Source: an uncultured Dorea sp. (GTDB taxonomy: Bacteria > Bacillota > Clostridia > Lachnospirales > Lachnospiraceae). From it: 64,000 bases of DNA. Position 1 is the first letter of the stretch. Each line of letters opens with the position of its first letter. The stretch covers positions 1 through 64,000 of the forward strand of contig CAMBRQ010000008.1 of the NCBI GenBank assembly GCA_945870325.1. The letters run 5' to 3'. Under the pieces are notes generated by a model. It was not told the DNA's origin, made no database searches, and was given only the letters and a program-made list of their open reading frames with translations. A program made the translations under genes and the position numbers. Below are positions 25,106 to 32,845 of the stretch, piece by piece.

Positions 25106-25930
25106 ATGAAAGAATTAGAAATGATTCAGGCGTGTGTAAGAATCATACGTGAAAAGACGGACATAGTACCAGAGGTTGGCTTGATCCTGGGAAGTGGTCT
25201 GGGAGATTATGCAGACAGAATTGAGAATAAGGTGATTGTTCCATATAGTGAACTGCCGGAATTTCCCGTGTCTACCGTGGCAGGGCATATGGGACAATTT
25301 GTAATAGGAGAGATTAACGGAAGAAATGTAATTGCAATGCAGGGAAGGGTTCATTACTATGAAGGATATTCTCAGCGTAAGATTACAATGCCGGTACGCA
25401 TTATGAAGGGTCTTGGAGTCGGGAAGATGATACTTACGAATGCTGCAGGCGGTGTGAACCGTAGTTTTAAACCGGGAACACTGATGATGCTTCAGGATCA
25501 TATCAACTTTTCCGGAAATAATCCGCTGATCGGAGAGAATCCGAAAGAATTCGGGGCGCGTTTCCCAGATATGTCTAGCATATATTCCACAGAATATCGT
25601 GCGAAATTAAAGAAACTGGCAGCAAAAGAAGGGATTGAACTGGAAGAAGGTATCTATATGATGATGTCAGGTCCTTCTTATGAAACTCCGGCAGAGGTAC
25701 GTATGGCAGGAATTCTGGGGGCGGATGCTGTAGGAATGTCAACCGTGCCAGAGGCAATCGTATGTGCCCAGTCAAGAATCTCTGTATTAGGAATCTCATG
25801 CATTACGAACTGTGCGGCGGGAATTCAGAATCAGCCATTGAATCATGCGGAGGTAGTGGAGACAGCGAACAGAGTAAAGGAAGAGTTCGTCAAGGTACTG
25901 GATATTGCTTTAAGAGAAGTAGTATTCTAG
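25106..25930 (+). CDS. punA: Purine nucleoside phosphorylase (trimeric type)
   Basis: A 274-aa enzyme that splits purine nucleosides with phosphate to base and (deoxy)ribose-1-phosphate. The low-molecular-mass PNP motifs are all present: LGSGLGDYA (residues about 25-33), AGHMGQF, GRVHYYEGY, NAAGGVN, SGPSYETPAEVRM (about 193-205), GMSTVPEAI and SCITNCAAG with the purine-binding Asn. I start at ATG 25106, where AGGAGG lies at 25091-25096. An upstream in-frame ATG at 25082 would overlap that site. Length fits the family. It is the last gene before the bidirectional terminator. Confidence 0.93.
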   Translation: MKELEMIQACVRIIREKTDIVPEVGLILGSGLGDYADRIENKVIVPYSELPEFPVSTVAGHMGQFVIGEINGRNVIAMQGRVHYYEGYSQRKITMPVRIMKGLGVGKMILTNAAGGVNRSFKPGTLMMLQDHINFSGNNPLIGENPKEFGARFPDMSSIYSTEYRAKLKKLAAKEGIELEEGIYMMMSGPSYETPAEVRMAGILGADAVGMSTVPEAIVCAQSRISVLGISCITNCAAGIQNQPLNHAEVVETANRVKEEFVKVLDIALREVVF

Positions 25931-25990
25931 AAAATGGATTATGTGAGTCATCAGTAGAGAAACTGAAGACATATTACCTGTAGATGAATG

Positions 25991-26048
25991 AACAGGGATA
26001 ACATGGGGAAAAGTTGCATTCGCAACATACCATCATGTTATCCCTGTT
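25991..26048. terminator. Bidirectional terminator, PNP versus FAD oxidoreductase
   Basis: AACAGGGATAACATG pairs with CATGTTATCCCTGTT (15 bp), with a small GTTGC/GCAAC hairpin nested in the loop. It separates convergent genes. Confidence 0.8.
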
Positions 26049-26062
26049 ATCTTAGTGTATGC

Positions 26063-27436
26063 TTAGATTCCAGTTTCCGCTATATGCCGTGCAACATACA
26101 CCCCGCTTGCGGATGCATGGGAAAGCGAATGTGTCACGCCGCTTCCGTCTCCGATGATATATAATCCTTTATACTTGCTCTCAAGATTCTCATCAATCTC
26201 CACTTCCATATTATAGAACTTCACTTCCACGCCATAGAGCAGAGTATCGTCATTGGCAGTTCCAGGAGCAATCTTATCCAGTGCATAGATCATCTCGATG
26301 ATGCCGTCTAAGATACGTTTCGGAAGTACAAGACTTAAGTCACCTGGAGTAGCAGCCAGAGTCGGAGTTACCAATCCTTCCTGGATACGGCTTACGGTGC
26401 TTCGTCTTCCCCTGACCAGATCCCCGAAACGCTGTACGATTACGCCGCCGCCCAGCATATTCGAAAGTCGTGCAATGCTTTCGCCGTAGCCGTTGCTGTC
26501 TTTAAATGGCTCAGAGAAATGTTTTGCGACCAGCAGGGCAAAATTGGTATTCTCGGTCTGGTGTTCCGGATCTTCATAACTGTGACCATTCACCGTAACG
26601 ATACCGTTCGTGTTCTCATTTACGACGATGCCGTAAGGATTCATACAGAAGGTGCGGACATTATCTTCGAATTTCTCCGTGCGGTAGACAATCTTGCTCT
26701 CATATAGTTCGTCCGTCAGATGTGAGAAGATCACAGCCGGAATCTCTACACGTACGCCGATATCTACGCGATTAGAGTGGGTAGGAATGTCCAAATCATT
26801 ACAGACAGTCTCCATCCATTTGCTGCCGCTTCTTCCAACGGAGATGATACATTTCTTACAATCTGCGGATTCGTTCTTATAGTGGATGCGGTATCCATCT
26901 TCCAGACATTCTACACGGTCTACCGGAGTATGGAAGTAAAAATCTACTTTATCTTTTAATTCGTTGTACAGATTCTCAAGCACTACATAATTGATATCAG
27001 TTCCGAGATGACGTACAGAAGCATCCAGGAGTTTTAACTTATTCTGGATACAGATCTTCTTAAAATTCGTTCCGGCAGTAGAATACATCTTAGTGCCTTC
27101 GCCGCCATGAGACAGGTTGATCTCATCTACATACTCCATCAGATTAAGGGCGCGTTCTTTGCCAAGATATTCATAAAGCGTACCACCGAAATCATTGGTG
27201 ATATTGTATTTTCCATCTGAAAATGCACCTGCTCCGCCAAATCCGTTCATGATTGCGCAGGTCTTACATTTGATACAGGATTTTACCTTGTCACCGTCAA
27301 TTGGACAGTGCCTGTCCTTAAGTGGAAATCCGGCCTCGAAGACAGCAATCTTAAGCCCGGCTGTCTTTTGAACCAACTCATAGGCGGAAAAGATACCGCC
27401 TGGTCCTGCGCCGATAATAATTACATCATAGTTCAT
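26063..27436 (-). CDS. FAD-dependent oxidoreductase (COG2509-like)
   Basis: A 457-aa flavoprotein. The N-terminal dinucleotide motif is DVIIIGAGPGGIFSAYEL (residues 4-21). A Cys-rich insert follows (CPIDGDKVKSCIKCKTC, about 46-62) before NGFGGAGAFSDGKYN. The C-terminus GLYIIGDGSGVTHSLSHASASG closes the FAD site. This combination is typical of COG2509-type dehydrogenases of unknown substrate. I start at 27436/27439, where AAGGAG lies five to eight bases upstream. A terminator-like hairpin stands between its promoter and the ATG, so its transcription may be attenuated. Confidence 0.82.
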   Translation of the reverse strand: MNYDVIIIGAGPGGIFSAYELVQKTAGLKIAVFEAGFPLKDRHCPIDGDKVKSCIKCKTCAIMNGFGGAGAFSDGKYNITNDFGGTLYEYLGKERALNLMEYVDEINLSHGGEGTKMYSTAGTNFKKICIQNKLKLLDASVRHLGTDINYVVLENLYNELKDKVDFYFHTPVDRVECLEDGYRIHYKNESADCKKCIISVGRSGSKWMETVCNDLDIPTHSNRVDIGVRVEIPAVIFSHLTDELYESKIVYRTEKFEDNVRTFCMNPYGIVVNENTNGIVTVNGHSYEDPEHQTENTNFALLVAKHFSEPFKDSNGYGESIARLSNMLGGGVIVQRFGDLVRGRRSTVSRIQEGLVTPTLAATPGDLSLVLPKRILDGIIEMIYALDKIAPGTANDDTLLYGVEVKFYNMEVEIDENLESKYKGLYIIGDGSGVTHSLSHASASGVYVARHIAETGI

Positions 27437-27470
27437 CATAATCACTCCTTGCTTTTAGTTAGTATATGGC

Positions 27471-27512
27471 AAAAAAATAACTCGCTATTCTTTGGTTGAA
27501 AGAATACGAGTT
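27471..27512 (-). promoter_or_regulatory. Leader terminator before the FAD oxidoreductase
   Basis: Minus strand: AACTCG(T)ATTCTTT-CAACC-AAAGAATA(G)CGAGTT, then ATTTTTTT. A near-perfect intrinsic terminator lies about 18 bases after the predicted transcript start and 35 bases before the ATG. Nothing in the short 5' segment looks like an antiterminator, so the trigger is unknown. Confidence 0.65.
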
Positions 27513-27536
27513 CTTATGTAGTCACTTCTCTTTTTC

Positions 27537-27566
27537 ATTATAACGTTGAGGGGAAGGGACTGTCAA
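27537..27566 (-). promoter_or_regulatory. Promoter of the FAD oxidoreductase
   Basis: Minus strand: TTGACA (27566-27561), an 18-base spacer and TATAAT (27542-27537). Confidence 0.8.
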
Positions 27567-27690
27567 TGAGAAAATGCATAACCAACAGAATCAATCTAAA
27601 ATGTCAGATGAAAATTTGTTTGAAATAAATAAACCGTCTCATTGCATGAATGAATAAAATAGTCTATGCTTGAGTCAGGAGGTGACGGGT

Positions 27691-28176
27691 ATGGCGAATG
27701 AAGATAAAAAAGATTTTAACGCGATGCTTCACAAGGATACGGATATGCCTAAGATACAGATTGTTAAGGATGAGGCTACGATTAAGAAATATGGCGGAGA
27801 GAGGATGTTCTTTGCACCGCCGATTACGTATGATGAGATTATGAAGACAGTGCCATATGGGAAAGTGATAACAGTTGGTGAGATTAGGGAATATCTTGCA
27901 AAGAAGAATGATGCAGATTTTACAGATCCGATCACAGCTGGAATCTTTGTGTCGATTGCGGCATGGGCGAGTTACCAGCGAACAGAAGATGAGACGCCGT
28001 ACTGGAGAACTCTGAAAGCACACGGAGAACTGAACCCGAAGTATCCTGGCGGTGTCGAAGCGCAGAGAGAGAAATTGGAAGCCGAAGGCCATACAATTAT
28101 TATGAAGGGCAGAAAGAACATAAAGTATTATGTCAAGGAGTATGAGGCGGTGCTTTTTGCAGACATAAAAGAGTAG
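27691..28176 (+). CDS. MGMT-family (alkyltransferase-like) protein
   Basis: A 161-aa protein with the MGMT/ATL DNA-binding fold: PYGKVITVGEIREYLAKK (about residues 54-71), DPITAGIFVSIAAWASYQR and PYWRTLKAHGELNPKYPGG. The alkyl-acceptor Cys motif (PCHR) is absent, so it is not a repair methyltransferase. It could be an alkyltransferase-like lesion-binding protein. A family-specific N-terminal extension of 45 residues and the KGRKNIKYYV tail are present. AGGAGGTG just before ATG 27691 fixes the start. A phosphatase pseudogene lies immediately downstream. Confidence 0.75.
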   Translation: MANEDKKDFNAMLHKDTDMPKIQIVKDEATIKKYGGERMFFAPPITYDEIMKTVPYGKVITVGEIREYLAKKNDADFTDPITAGIFVSIAAWASYQRTEDETPYWRTLKAHGELNPKYPGGVEAQREKLEAEGHTIIMKGRKNIKYYVKEYEAVLFADIKE

Positions 28177-28186
28177 GAGAGAAGTT

Positions 28187-28320
28187 ATGTCAGTTTATGT
28201 GATGGCGGATATTCATGGAGAGTATGACAAATTTCTAGAAATGCTGGATACCATTCAATTTCAGGAGGAAGACTAGCGTGTCTGTGTTTGGATGCAATGG
28301 AAGAGTATTATATAGAGTAA
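28187..28320 (+). pseudogene. Metallophosphoesterase with internal deletion
   Basis: ATG 28187 opens VYVMADIHGEYDKFLEMLD, the N-terminal metal-binding DIHG motif of Ser/Thr-type phosphatases. After 29 codons it meets a stop. The sequence then reads RVCLCLDAMEEYYI, which matches the C-terminal end of the same family. About 180 residues in between, including the GDxxDRG and GNH motifs, are gone. Confidence 0.7.
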
Positions 28321-28418
28321 TGTGGCAGAGTGGGAAATATGACAGAATGTTGTCATTAGCCGAAAAACTGGTAAAATAAAAAAGTAAATAAATTTATTGT
28401 ACTAACATTGTTGAATCA

Positions 28419-28508
28419 TCAAAGCCTGCCTGACTTTCGTTTGTTGATCCTATCTATGTAGGCAAGCAGTGTTACTATGAACATACTAAAAGATATCATT
28501 AGAGACAT
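28419..28508 (-). CDS. Second small holin-like type I toxin, 29 aa
   Basis: A 29-codon ORF encoding MSLMISFSMFIVTLLAYID followed by RINKRKSGRL: one hydrophobic helix and a basic tail, homologous to the ORF at 15309-15398. Upstream codons in the same frame read VFEA, which continues the TxpA-like N-terminus, but no start codon is found there. GGGAGG with GTG in another frame gives a 10-codon leader ending at TAA over the toxin start. The toxin may be coupled to that leader, or the start may be frameshifted. TTGTCA-N16-TAAAAT at about 28350-28377 on the plus strand could drive an antisense RNA. Confidence 0.5.
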   Translation of the reverse strand: MSLMISFSMFIVTLLAYIDRINKRKSGRL

Positions 28509-28611
28509 TGCTTCGAATACAGTCCCTTCACACCACCTCCCTTTTTTGACAATATATCATGGGCAATGTTGCATTTTGCAAGAGAAAATGTGCACCTTAG
28601 AGGCATGTGCG

Positions 28612-28639
28612 TTGAAATAAAAAAGGGGTGTGGTATGAT
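28612..28639 (+). promoter_or_regulatory. Promoter of the LytTR-ABC operon
   Basis: TTGAAA (28612-28617), a 16-base spacer ending TGG, then TATGAT (28634-28639), an extended -10. A TGCATTTT...AAAATGTGCA dyad just upstream may bind the LytTR protein. Confidence 0.65.
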
Positions 28640-28664
28640 AGGAAATAAGAGAGGAAGATGCAAG

Positions 28665-29117
28665 ATGAAGTTGACATTGGAGCGAATCGCAGATGGGGAT
28701 GAGGAAGTGCTCATCCGCTATTATGAGATGAATGAAGAGATTGAAGTGATCGCAGGAATTGTGCGAGGAACGGGGCTTCGGATTCCGGCAATATGGGAAG
28801 GACAGACATTGCTGTTATTGCCGGAGTTAATCTATTATATGGAGAATGTAGATGGGGTCACATATGCATACTTGGAGGACAAAGTAGTACGGGTATCGGA
28901 GAGTCTGCGGACGCTGGAGTTGTGTTATGGGAAGCGGGGCTTCTTCCGGTGTTCAAAGTCGATGATACTGAACATATATAAGATTCGTTATCTGAAAAGT
29001 GAGCCATACAGTCGGATTCGGGCAACGATGGAGAATGGGGAGCAGGTGATGATATCCAGAAAATATGCGAAGGAATTGCGGCAGATTCTGAAGGGAGGTG
29101 CAAAGGATGAAGAGTAA
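28665..29117 (+). CDS. LytTR-domain transcriptional regulator
   Basis: A 150-aa DNA-binding protein with a C-terminal LytTR domain (about residues 45-145): IYYMENVDGVTYAYLEDKVVRVSESLRTLE, then FFRCSKSMILNIYKI and ISRKYAKELRQIL (each segment shorter than the domain). It has no receiver domain, as in the stand-alone LytTR proteins that pair with DUF3021. The promoter at 28612-28639 places the transcript start just before ATG 28665, ruling out longer in-frame starts. The DUF3021 gene overlaps its stop, and an ABC transporter follows, probably regulated by the pair. Confidence 0.88.
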   Translation: MKLTLERIADGDEEVLIRYYEMNEEIEVIAGIVRGTGLRIPAIWEGQTLLLLPELIYYMENVDGVTYAYLEDKVVRVSESLRTLELCYGKRGFFRCSKSMILNIYKIRYLKSEPYSRIRATMENGEQVMISRKYAKELRQILKGGAKDEE

Positions 29118-29577
29118 ATTGTGGAATCTATTGAAGAATGAGATTGTCATTGAGTATAAGGCATGTCTCTATTTTAGTTGCCTGATATCCTTTTATTGTG
29201 TTTATCTCCTTTGCCGTGGAGTCTATTCTGTCAGTATCCTTTCCCTGTGTGAGATGATTTTGATGGCGTATTTTGTAGGGTATCTTCAAATCTATGTATT
29301 GCATGATTTTGATGAGGCGGAGAAGTTCGGGAAGAGAGAAGCGACTTCGGCATTCTTATGTACCTGCATCTATGCGGTGATATCGGGAGTGTTTGGATGG
29401 TTTGAGGGAAATGTATGGGTAACGGTGTTATTTAGCGGATATATTTTCCTGTGTTATCTATGTGTATATCTGATTAATAAGATTCGGAGGAAGGTTGATA
29501 CGGACAGGCTGAATGATATGCTGACGGCATATAAGAAGGAGGGAGAAGCGAGTCATGATGATGGAGTCAAAGAATAA
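29107..29577 (+). CDS. DUF3021 family membrane protein
   Basis: A 156-aa protein with four predicted membrane helices (about residues 20-40, 46-68, 82-102 and 107-127) and a hydrophilic C-terminal tail. Size, topology and position directly after a LytTR gene match DUF3021, whose members are thought to restrain their LytTR partner in the way of LytTR regulatory systems. GGGAGG at 29094-29099 positions ATG 29107, which overlaps the lytTR stop. The end overlaps the next ABC ATPase gene, so all four genes form a tight operon. Confidence 0.8.
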   Translation: MKSKLWNLLKNEIVIEYKACLYFSCLISFYCVYLLCRGVYSVSILSLCEMILMAYFVGYLQIYVLHDFDEAEKFGKREATSAFLCTCIYAVISGVFGWFEGNVWVTVLFSGYIFLCYLCVYLINKIRRKVDTDRLNDMLTAYKKEGEASHDDGVKE

Positions 29578-30433
29578 TATCAGGGAGTGTCGGGGAAATG
29601 AAGCAGACATAGCAATTGAGATCCGGGATGTTACGAAGACTTACGGAAAGCATCGTGGAATCAGTCATCTTTCGTTTGTGGTGCCAAAGGGAGATATCTT
29701 CGGATTCCTGGGACCAAACGGAGCGGGCAAATCAACGACCATACGCTGTATGCTTGGGATGCTGCATTTTCAAAAAGGGGAGATAAGGATACTTGGGATG
29801 GATGCAAAGAAGCAGACAAGGGAGATCCTACGCAAAGTTGGGTACATGCCTTCGGAGGCAATGTTCTATCCCTCCATGAAGGTGAAGGATGTCATTCGGC
29901 TGGCTGTAGAGGCAAGGAAGATGAACTGCGACAGCGAGGCAAGGAGAATCTGTGACTTGCTGGATGTGGATAGAGAGAAGAGAATCTCGGAATTATCGCT
30001 TGGGAATCGCAAGAAGGTTAGTATCGTGTGTGCCATGCAGCATCAGCCGGAACTTCTGATTCTGGATGAGCCTACTTCCGGATTGGATCCGTTAATGCAG
30101 GAAGTGTTTTTCAAACTGGTCCTGGAGCAGAATGCAAGAGGGACTACGTGTTTCTTGTCCTCTCATGTGCTGTCAGAAGTAAAGCGCTATTGCAAAAATG
30201 TGGCAATTATTAAGGAAGGGGAACTGGTGAAGTTGGATTCGGTAGAGAATCTGCTCCGGTCAGGAATCCGTCAGGTTAAGGTGTGGCAAGGCGGTCAGGA
30301 ACGGCAATTTACTTATTCCGGGAATGCGAGAGAACTGATTCGGGAACTGGATACAATGCAGGTGGATGATGTGCTAATTGAGGAACCGTCGCTGGAGGAA
30401 CTTTTCATACACTATTATCAGGAAGAAGCTTGA
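29555..30433 (+). CDS. ABC transporter ATP-binding protein
   Basis: A 292-aa ABC ATPase. Walker A is GPNGAGKST (about residues 53-61), the signature is ELSLGNRKK (about 147-155), Walker B is LLILDEPTSGLDP and the switch His is in SSHVLSEV. The C-terminal 70 residues are the accessory domain of CcmA/EcsA-like drug or peptide exporters. It starts inside the DUF3021 reading frame and is followed 21 bases later by its permease. The Walker and signature residues are intact. Confidence 0.92.
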   Translation: MMMESKNNIRECRGNEADIAIEIRDVTKTYGKHRGISHLSFVVPKGDIFGFLGPNGAGKSTTIRCMLGMLHFQKGEIRILGMDAKKQTREILRKVGYMPSEAMFYPSMKVKDVIRLAVEARKMNCDSEARRICDLLDVDREKRISELSLGNRKKVSIVCAMQHQPELLILDEPTSGLDPLMQEVFFKLVLEQNARGTTCFLSSHVLSEVKRYCKNVAIIKEGELVKLDSVENLLRSGIRQVKVWQGGQERQFTYSGNARELIRELDTMQVDDVLIEEPSLEELFIHYYQEEA

Positions 30434-30454
30434 ACTCTGAAAAGGAGGAAGAAC

Positions 30455-31243
30455 ATGACACTGTGGAAACATGAAATGAAAATGAATATAAAGTCACTGT
30501 TGATTTGGAGTTGTTGTATAGGAATTGTGAATTTCGGATGCCTTCTGTTATTTGAAAATCTTGCTGATACAATGGAGCAGATGGCAAAGTCCTATTCGCA
30601 GATGGGAAGTTTCTCTACGGTATTAGGGCTTGACCGCCTTAGTATCGCTACTATGGAAGGATTCTATGCGACGGAACTGGGGTTAATATTTGCAATAGGA
30701 GGAGCCATGTTTGCTGCGATGACGGGTGCTTTGATGCTGGCGAAAGAAGAGGAGGGACATACTTCGGAATTCTTGCACGCGCTCCCTTTTGGACGGAGAT
30801 ATATTATAAGATGGAAATATCTGGCGATGGTATCTGTGATTATTCTGTTCCAGATTATCGTTATCTTGTGGGAAACTTTGGGATTCGCGATAGCAGGGGA
30901 GATGCCGGAGGTACAGGAATATCTGTTGTTTCACGGGGCGCAGTTCTTCGTGCAATTGGAGGTGGGAAGCGTCTGTTTCTTGGTCTCGGCCGGAAGCAGG
31001 AAGAAACAGATTGGTGCAGCACTGGGGCTGGCAGTATTGTTGTATGTGGCGGACATGATGTGCCGGATTGTACCGGATATCGAGAAACTTAAGTATGCGA
31101 CACCTTATTATTTTTCCAATGCTGCAGATATATTTACGTCAGGAAAAGTGGACTGTGGGATGCTGGGAATTGGTGTAGTGATAACGGCAGCAGCGTTCAT
31201 GTGTGCGTTTGGTGTGTATATGAGGAAAGATCTGGCCGCCTAA
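30455..31243 (+). CDS. ABC-2 type permease
   Basis: A 262-aa, six-helix ABC-2-like permease, partner of the preceding ATPase. The pattern MLAKEEEGHTSEFLHALPFGRRYIIRWKYL is the cytoplasmic coupling region typical of this group, where E-x-x-x-x-T-x-E-x-L at a loop between helices 2 and 3 is conserved. AAAGGAGGA precedes the ATG. Operon order lytTR-DUF3021-ATPase-permease suggests an inducible export system of unknown substrate. Confidence 0.85.
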   Translation: MTLWKHEMKMNIKSLLIWSCCIGIVNFGCLLLFENLADTMEQMAKSYSQMGSFSTVLGLDRLSIATMEGFYATELGLIFAIGGAMFAAMTGALMLAKEEEGHTSEFLHALPFGRRYIIRWKYLAMVSVIILFQIIVILWETLGFAIAGEMPEVQEYLLFHGAQFFVQLEVGSVCFLVSAGSRKKQIGAALGLAVLLYVADMMCRIVPDIEKLKYATPYYFSNAADIFTSGKVDCGMLGIGVVITAAAFMCAFGVYMRKDLAA

Positions 31244-31259
31244 AGTGATATGATAGAAC

Positions 31260-31288
31260 TTGACATATAATTCTTACGAGTGTAAGAT
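31260..31288 (+). promoter_or_regulatory. BlaI-type operator and promoter, lipoprotein/PBP operon
   Basis: TTGACA (31260-31265), a 17-base spacer and TAAGAT (31283-31288). CTTACGAGTGTAAG (31273-31286) overlies spacer and -10, matching the TACA-N2-TGTA type box of BlaI/MecI repressors. Confidence 0.75.
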
Positions 31289-31388
31289 TAATAGAAGGTC
31301 AAATTACATAAAAGTATTGCAGAGTATGTTTTACAATTGGACATACAGCGCGAATTTTAAGATCTTAACGGGACGTATGCCCTGAAAT

Positions 31389-31402
31389 CTTACAAATGTA
31401 AG
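31389..31402 (+). promoter_or_regulatory. Second BlaI-type box
   Basis: CTTACAAATGTAAG, a perfect dyad of the same type, just before the ribosome site of the 21-aa ORF. A repressor here could block elongation or a second promoter. Confidence 0.75.
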
Positions 31403-31426
31403 ATTTGAAAGAAAGGAGAAGATGCA

Positions 31427-31492
31427 ATGAAAATTATGAAGTATTATAAAAAGTTATATCTTACACTGGTATGTGAAGAGGCTATCGGATGA
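31427..31492 (+). CDS. 21-aa leader ORF coupled to the lipoprotein gene
   Basis: ATG 31427 has an AAAGGAGA site and encodes a basic, tyrosine-rich 21-residue peptide (MKIMKYYKKLYLTL...). Its TGA overlaps ATG 31489 (ATGA) of the longest lipoprotein frame. It could be a translational leader. No family is recognisable. Confidence 0.45.
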   Translation: MKIMKYYKKLYLTLVCEEAIG

Positions 31493-31509
31493 AGAGTGGG
31501 AGGATTATT

Positions 31510-32808
31510 ATGAGGACATGTAGATATAAAAGAATTCTGATGATGGGAGTATTGTCTGGGATTGCCCTGGTATTATCTGCATGCGGGAGCGGAATCATAC
31601 GGGGAGCAAGCCAGACGGAAGGAAGTATGGAAAATCGGGAAGGAGCATCGGGAGAGGATAACTATGATGTCCAATTAGATGAAGAAATCTGGGAGAAGGG
31701 GTATGATCTCCCGATTGATCGGGCAGAAGAAAAAGAAGCCCGGGAGGATTGTAAGAAAGCCCTTGTATATATCGGGGAAATGTATGAAAATATAGATAGT
31801 AAATCAACAAAAGAGGAAAATAGTGATACGGATCATGCAGATGTGTTCTCTCAGACAATCCTGGAGAAAATAAGCAATACGCTGGGACAAAAAGGCATTC
31901 CGGTCGCTATCTCTGATTCCCCTCTTGGCGGTATGCTGAACTATGAGAAGATGGATCAGTTTTTAGAACGGGCATCAAAAGGGGAAGAATGTGAGGAAGT
32001 ATTATACGAGATTGATCTGGATGGTACAGTCAGCAGGAAGAAATATTCTTTTGATGGGAAGGATATGTATGTACTGGACTGCATAGGATTATGGAGTAAA
32101 GAAGAGATAGGCATCTCCATGATCTCCTATACTAGGCTTAAGGAGTGGGAATATACAGACCGGGGATGGTTCCGGTATGAATTATGTGTTCCGGAACCGC
32201 CGGTGCTTACAGAAGTTATGGAAGGAAGCGTATTAATAAGAATCACACCGATGAAGGAGGAGTTCAGGGCACTGACAGAGAAATGGCTGCTCCCCATTGG
32301 ATATCGCGGGAATAATCTGCTGCGCTCCGAGTGGGACGCAGATCATATGGAACAATTGGATTATAATGGGTTATTTGAATATCTGTATTTTCTAAAATAC
32401 CAACATCGACTAGATAGTGAGCAGTATATGAACGGTATTCCGAGAGAAGAATTCGAAGGATTGCTTACAGAATATCTGCCGGTTACCGCCGAAGAATTGC
32501 GGCGGTATGCAGTCTATGATGACGAAACAGGGCGATATGCATGGGCAGGAGCGGGCTGTACTAATTATACTTCCAGTATATTTGCAGTTTCAATACCAGA
32601 GATTACTGCAATTACGGAGAATGCGGATGGAACAGCGACCTGGACGGTGGATATTGTGTGTGAGATATTAGGTCAGGAGTCTGTGATCCGCCATCAGATT
32701 ACAGTACGTCTGGGAGAAGAGGGGAAACTGCAGTATTTGAAGAATCATATCCTGGGTGATGGAATGGCAAGAATTCCGGAATATACTTATAGATGTAGAG
32801 GGGATTAA
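31510..32808 (+). CDS. Lipoprotein of unknown function in the beta-lactam regulon
   Basis: A 432-aa exported lipoprotein. After a basic start the signal ends in a lipobox, VLSACGSG (Cys at about residue 25). The mature part is acidic and shows no domain I recognise. A central region reads LYEIDLDGTVSRKKYSFDGKD, and the C-terminal third, starting near AYDDETGRYAWAGAG-like sequence, looks like beta strands. I choose ATG 31510 (GGGAGG seven bases upstream); ATG 31489 is coupled to a 21-aa leader. It lies downstream of two BlaI-type boxes and 37 bases before a MecA-like PBP gene, so it is almost certainly beta-lactam induced and acts outside the membrane. Confidence 0.7.
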   Translation: MRTCRYKRILMMGVLSGIALVLSACGSGIIRGASQTEGSMENREGASGEDNYDVQLDEEIWEKGYDLPIDRAEEKEAREDCKKALVYIGEMYENIDSKSTKEENSDTDHADVFSQTILEKISNTLGQKGIPVAISDSPLGGMLNYEKMDQFLERASKGEECEEVLYEIDLDGTVSRKKYSFDGKDMYVLDCIGLWSKEEIGISMISYTRLKEWEYTDRGWFRYELCVPEPPVLTEVMEGSVLIRITPMKEEFRALTEKWLLPIGYRGNNLLRSEWDADHMEQLDYNGLFEYLYFLKYQHRLDSEQYMNGIPREEFEGLLTEYLPVTAEELRRYAVYDDETGRYAWAGAGCTNYTSSIFAVSIPEITAITENADGTATWTVDIVCEILGQESVIRHQITVRLGEEGKLQYLKNHILGDGMARIPEYTYRCRGD

Positions 32809-32845
32809 GGAGTATCAGGATAGAACAGGAGGTTGAAATGAGTAA

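Noticed and set aside
27691-28176. Active O6-alkylguanine methyltransferase
   Set aside because: The alkyl-acceptor PCHR motif is missing, so only an alkyltransferase-like role is possible.
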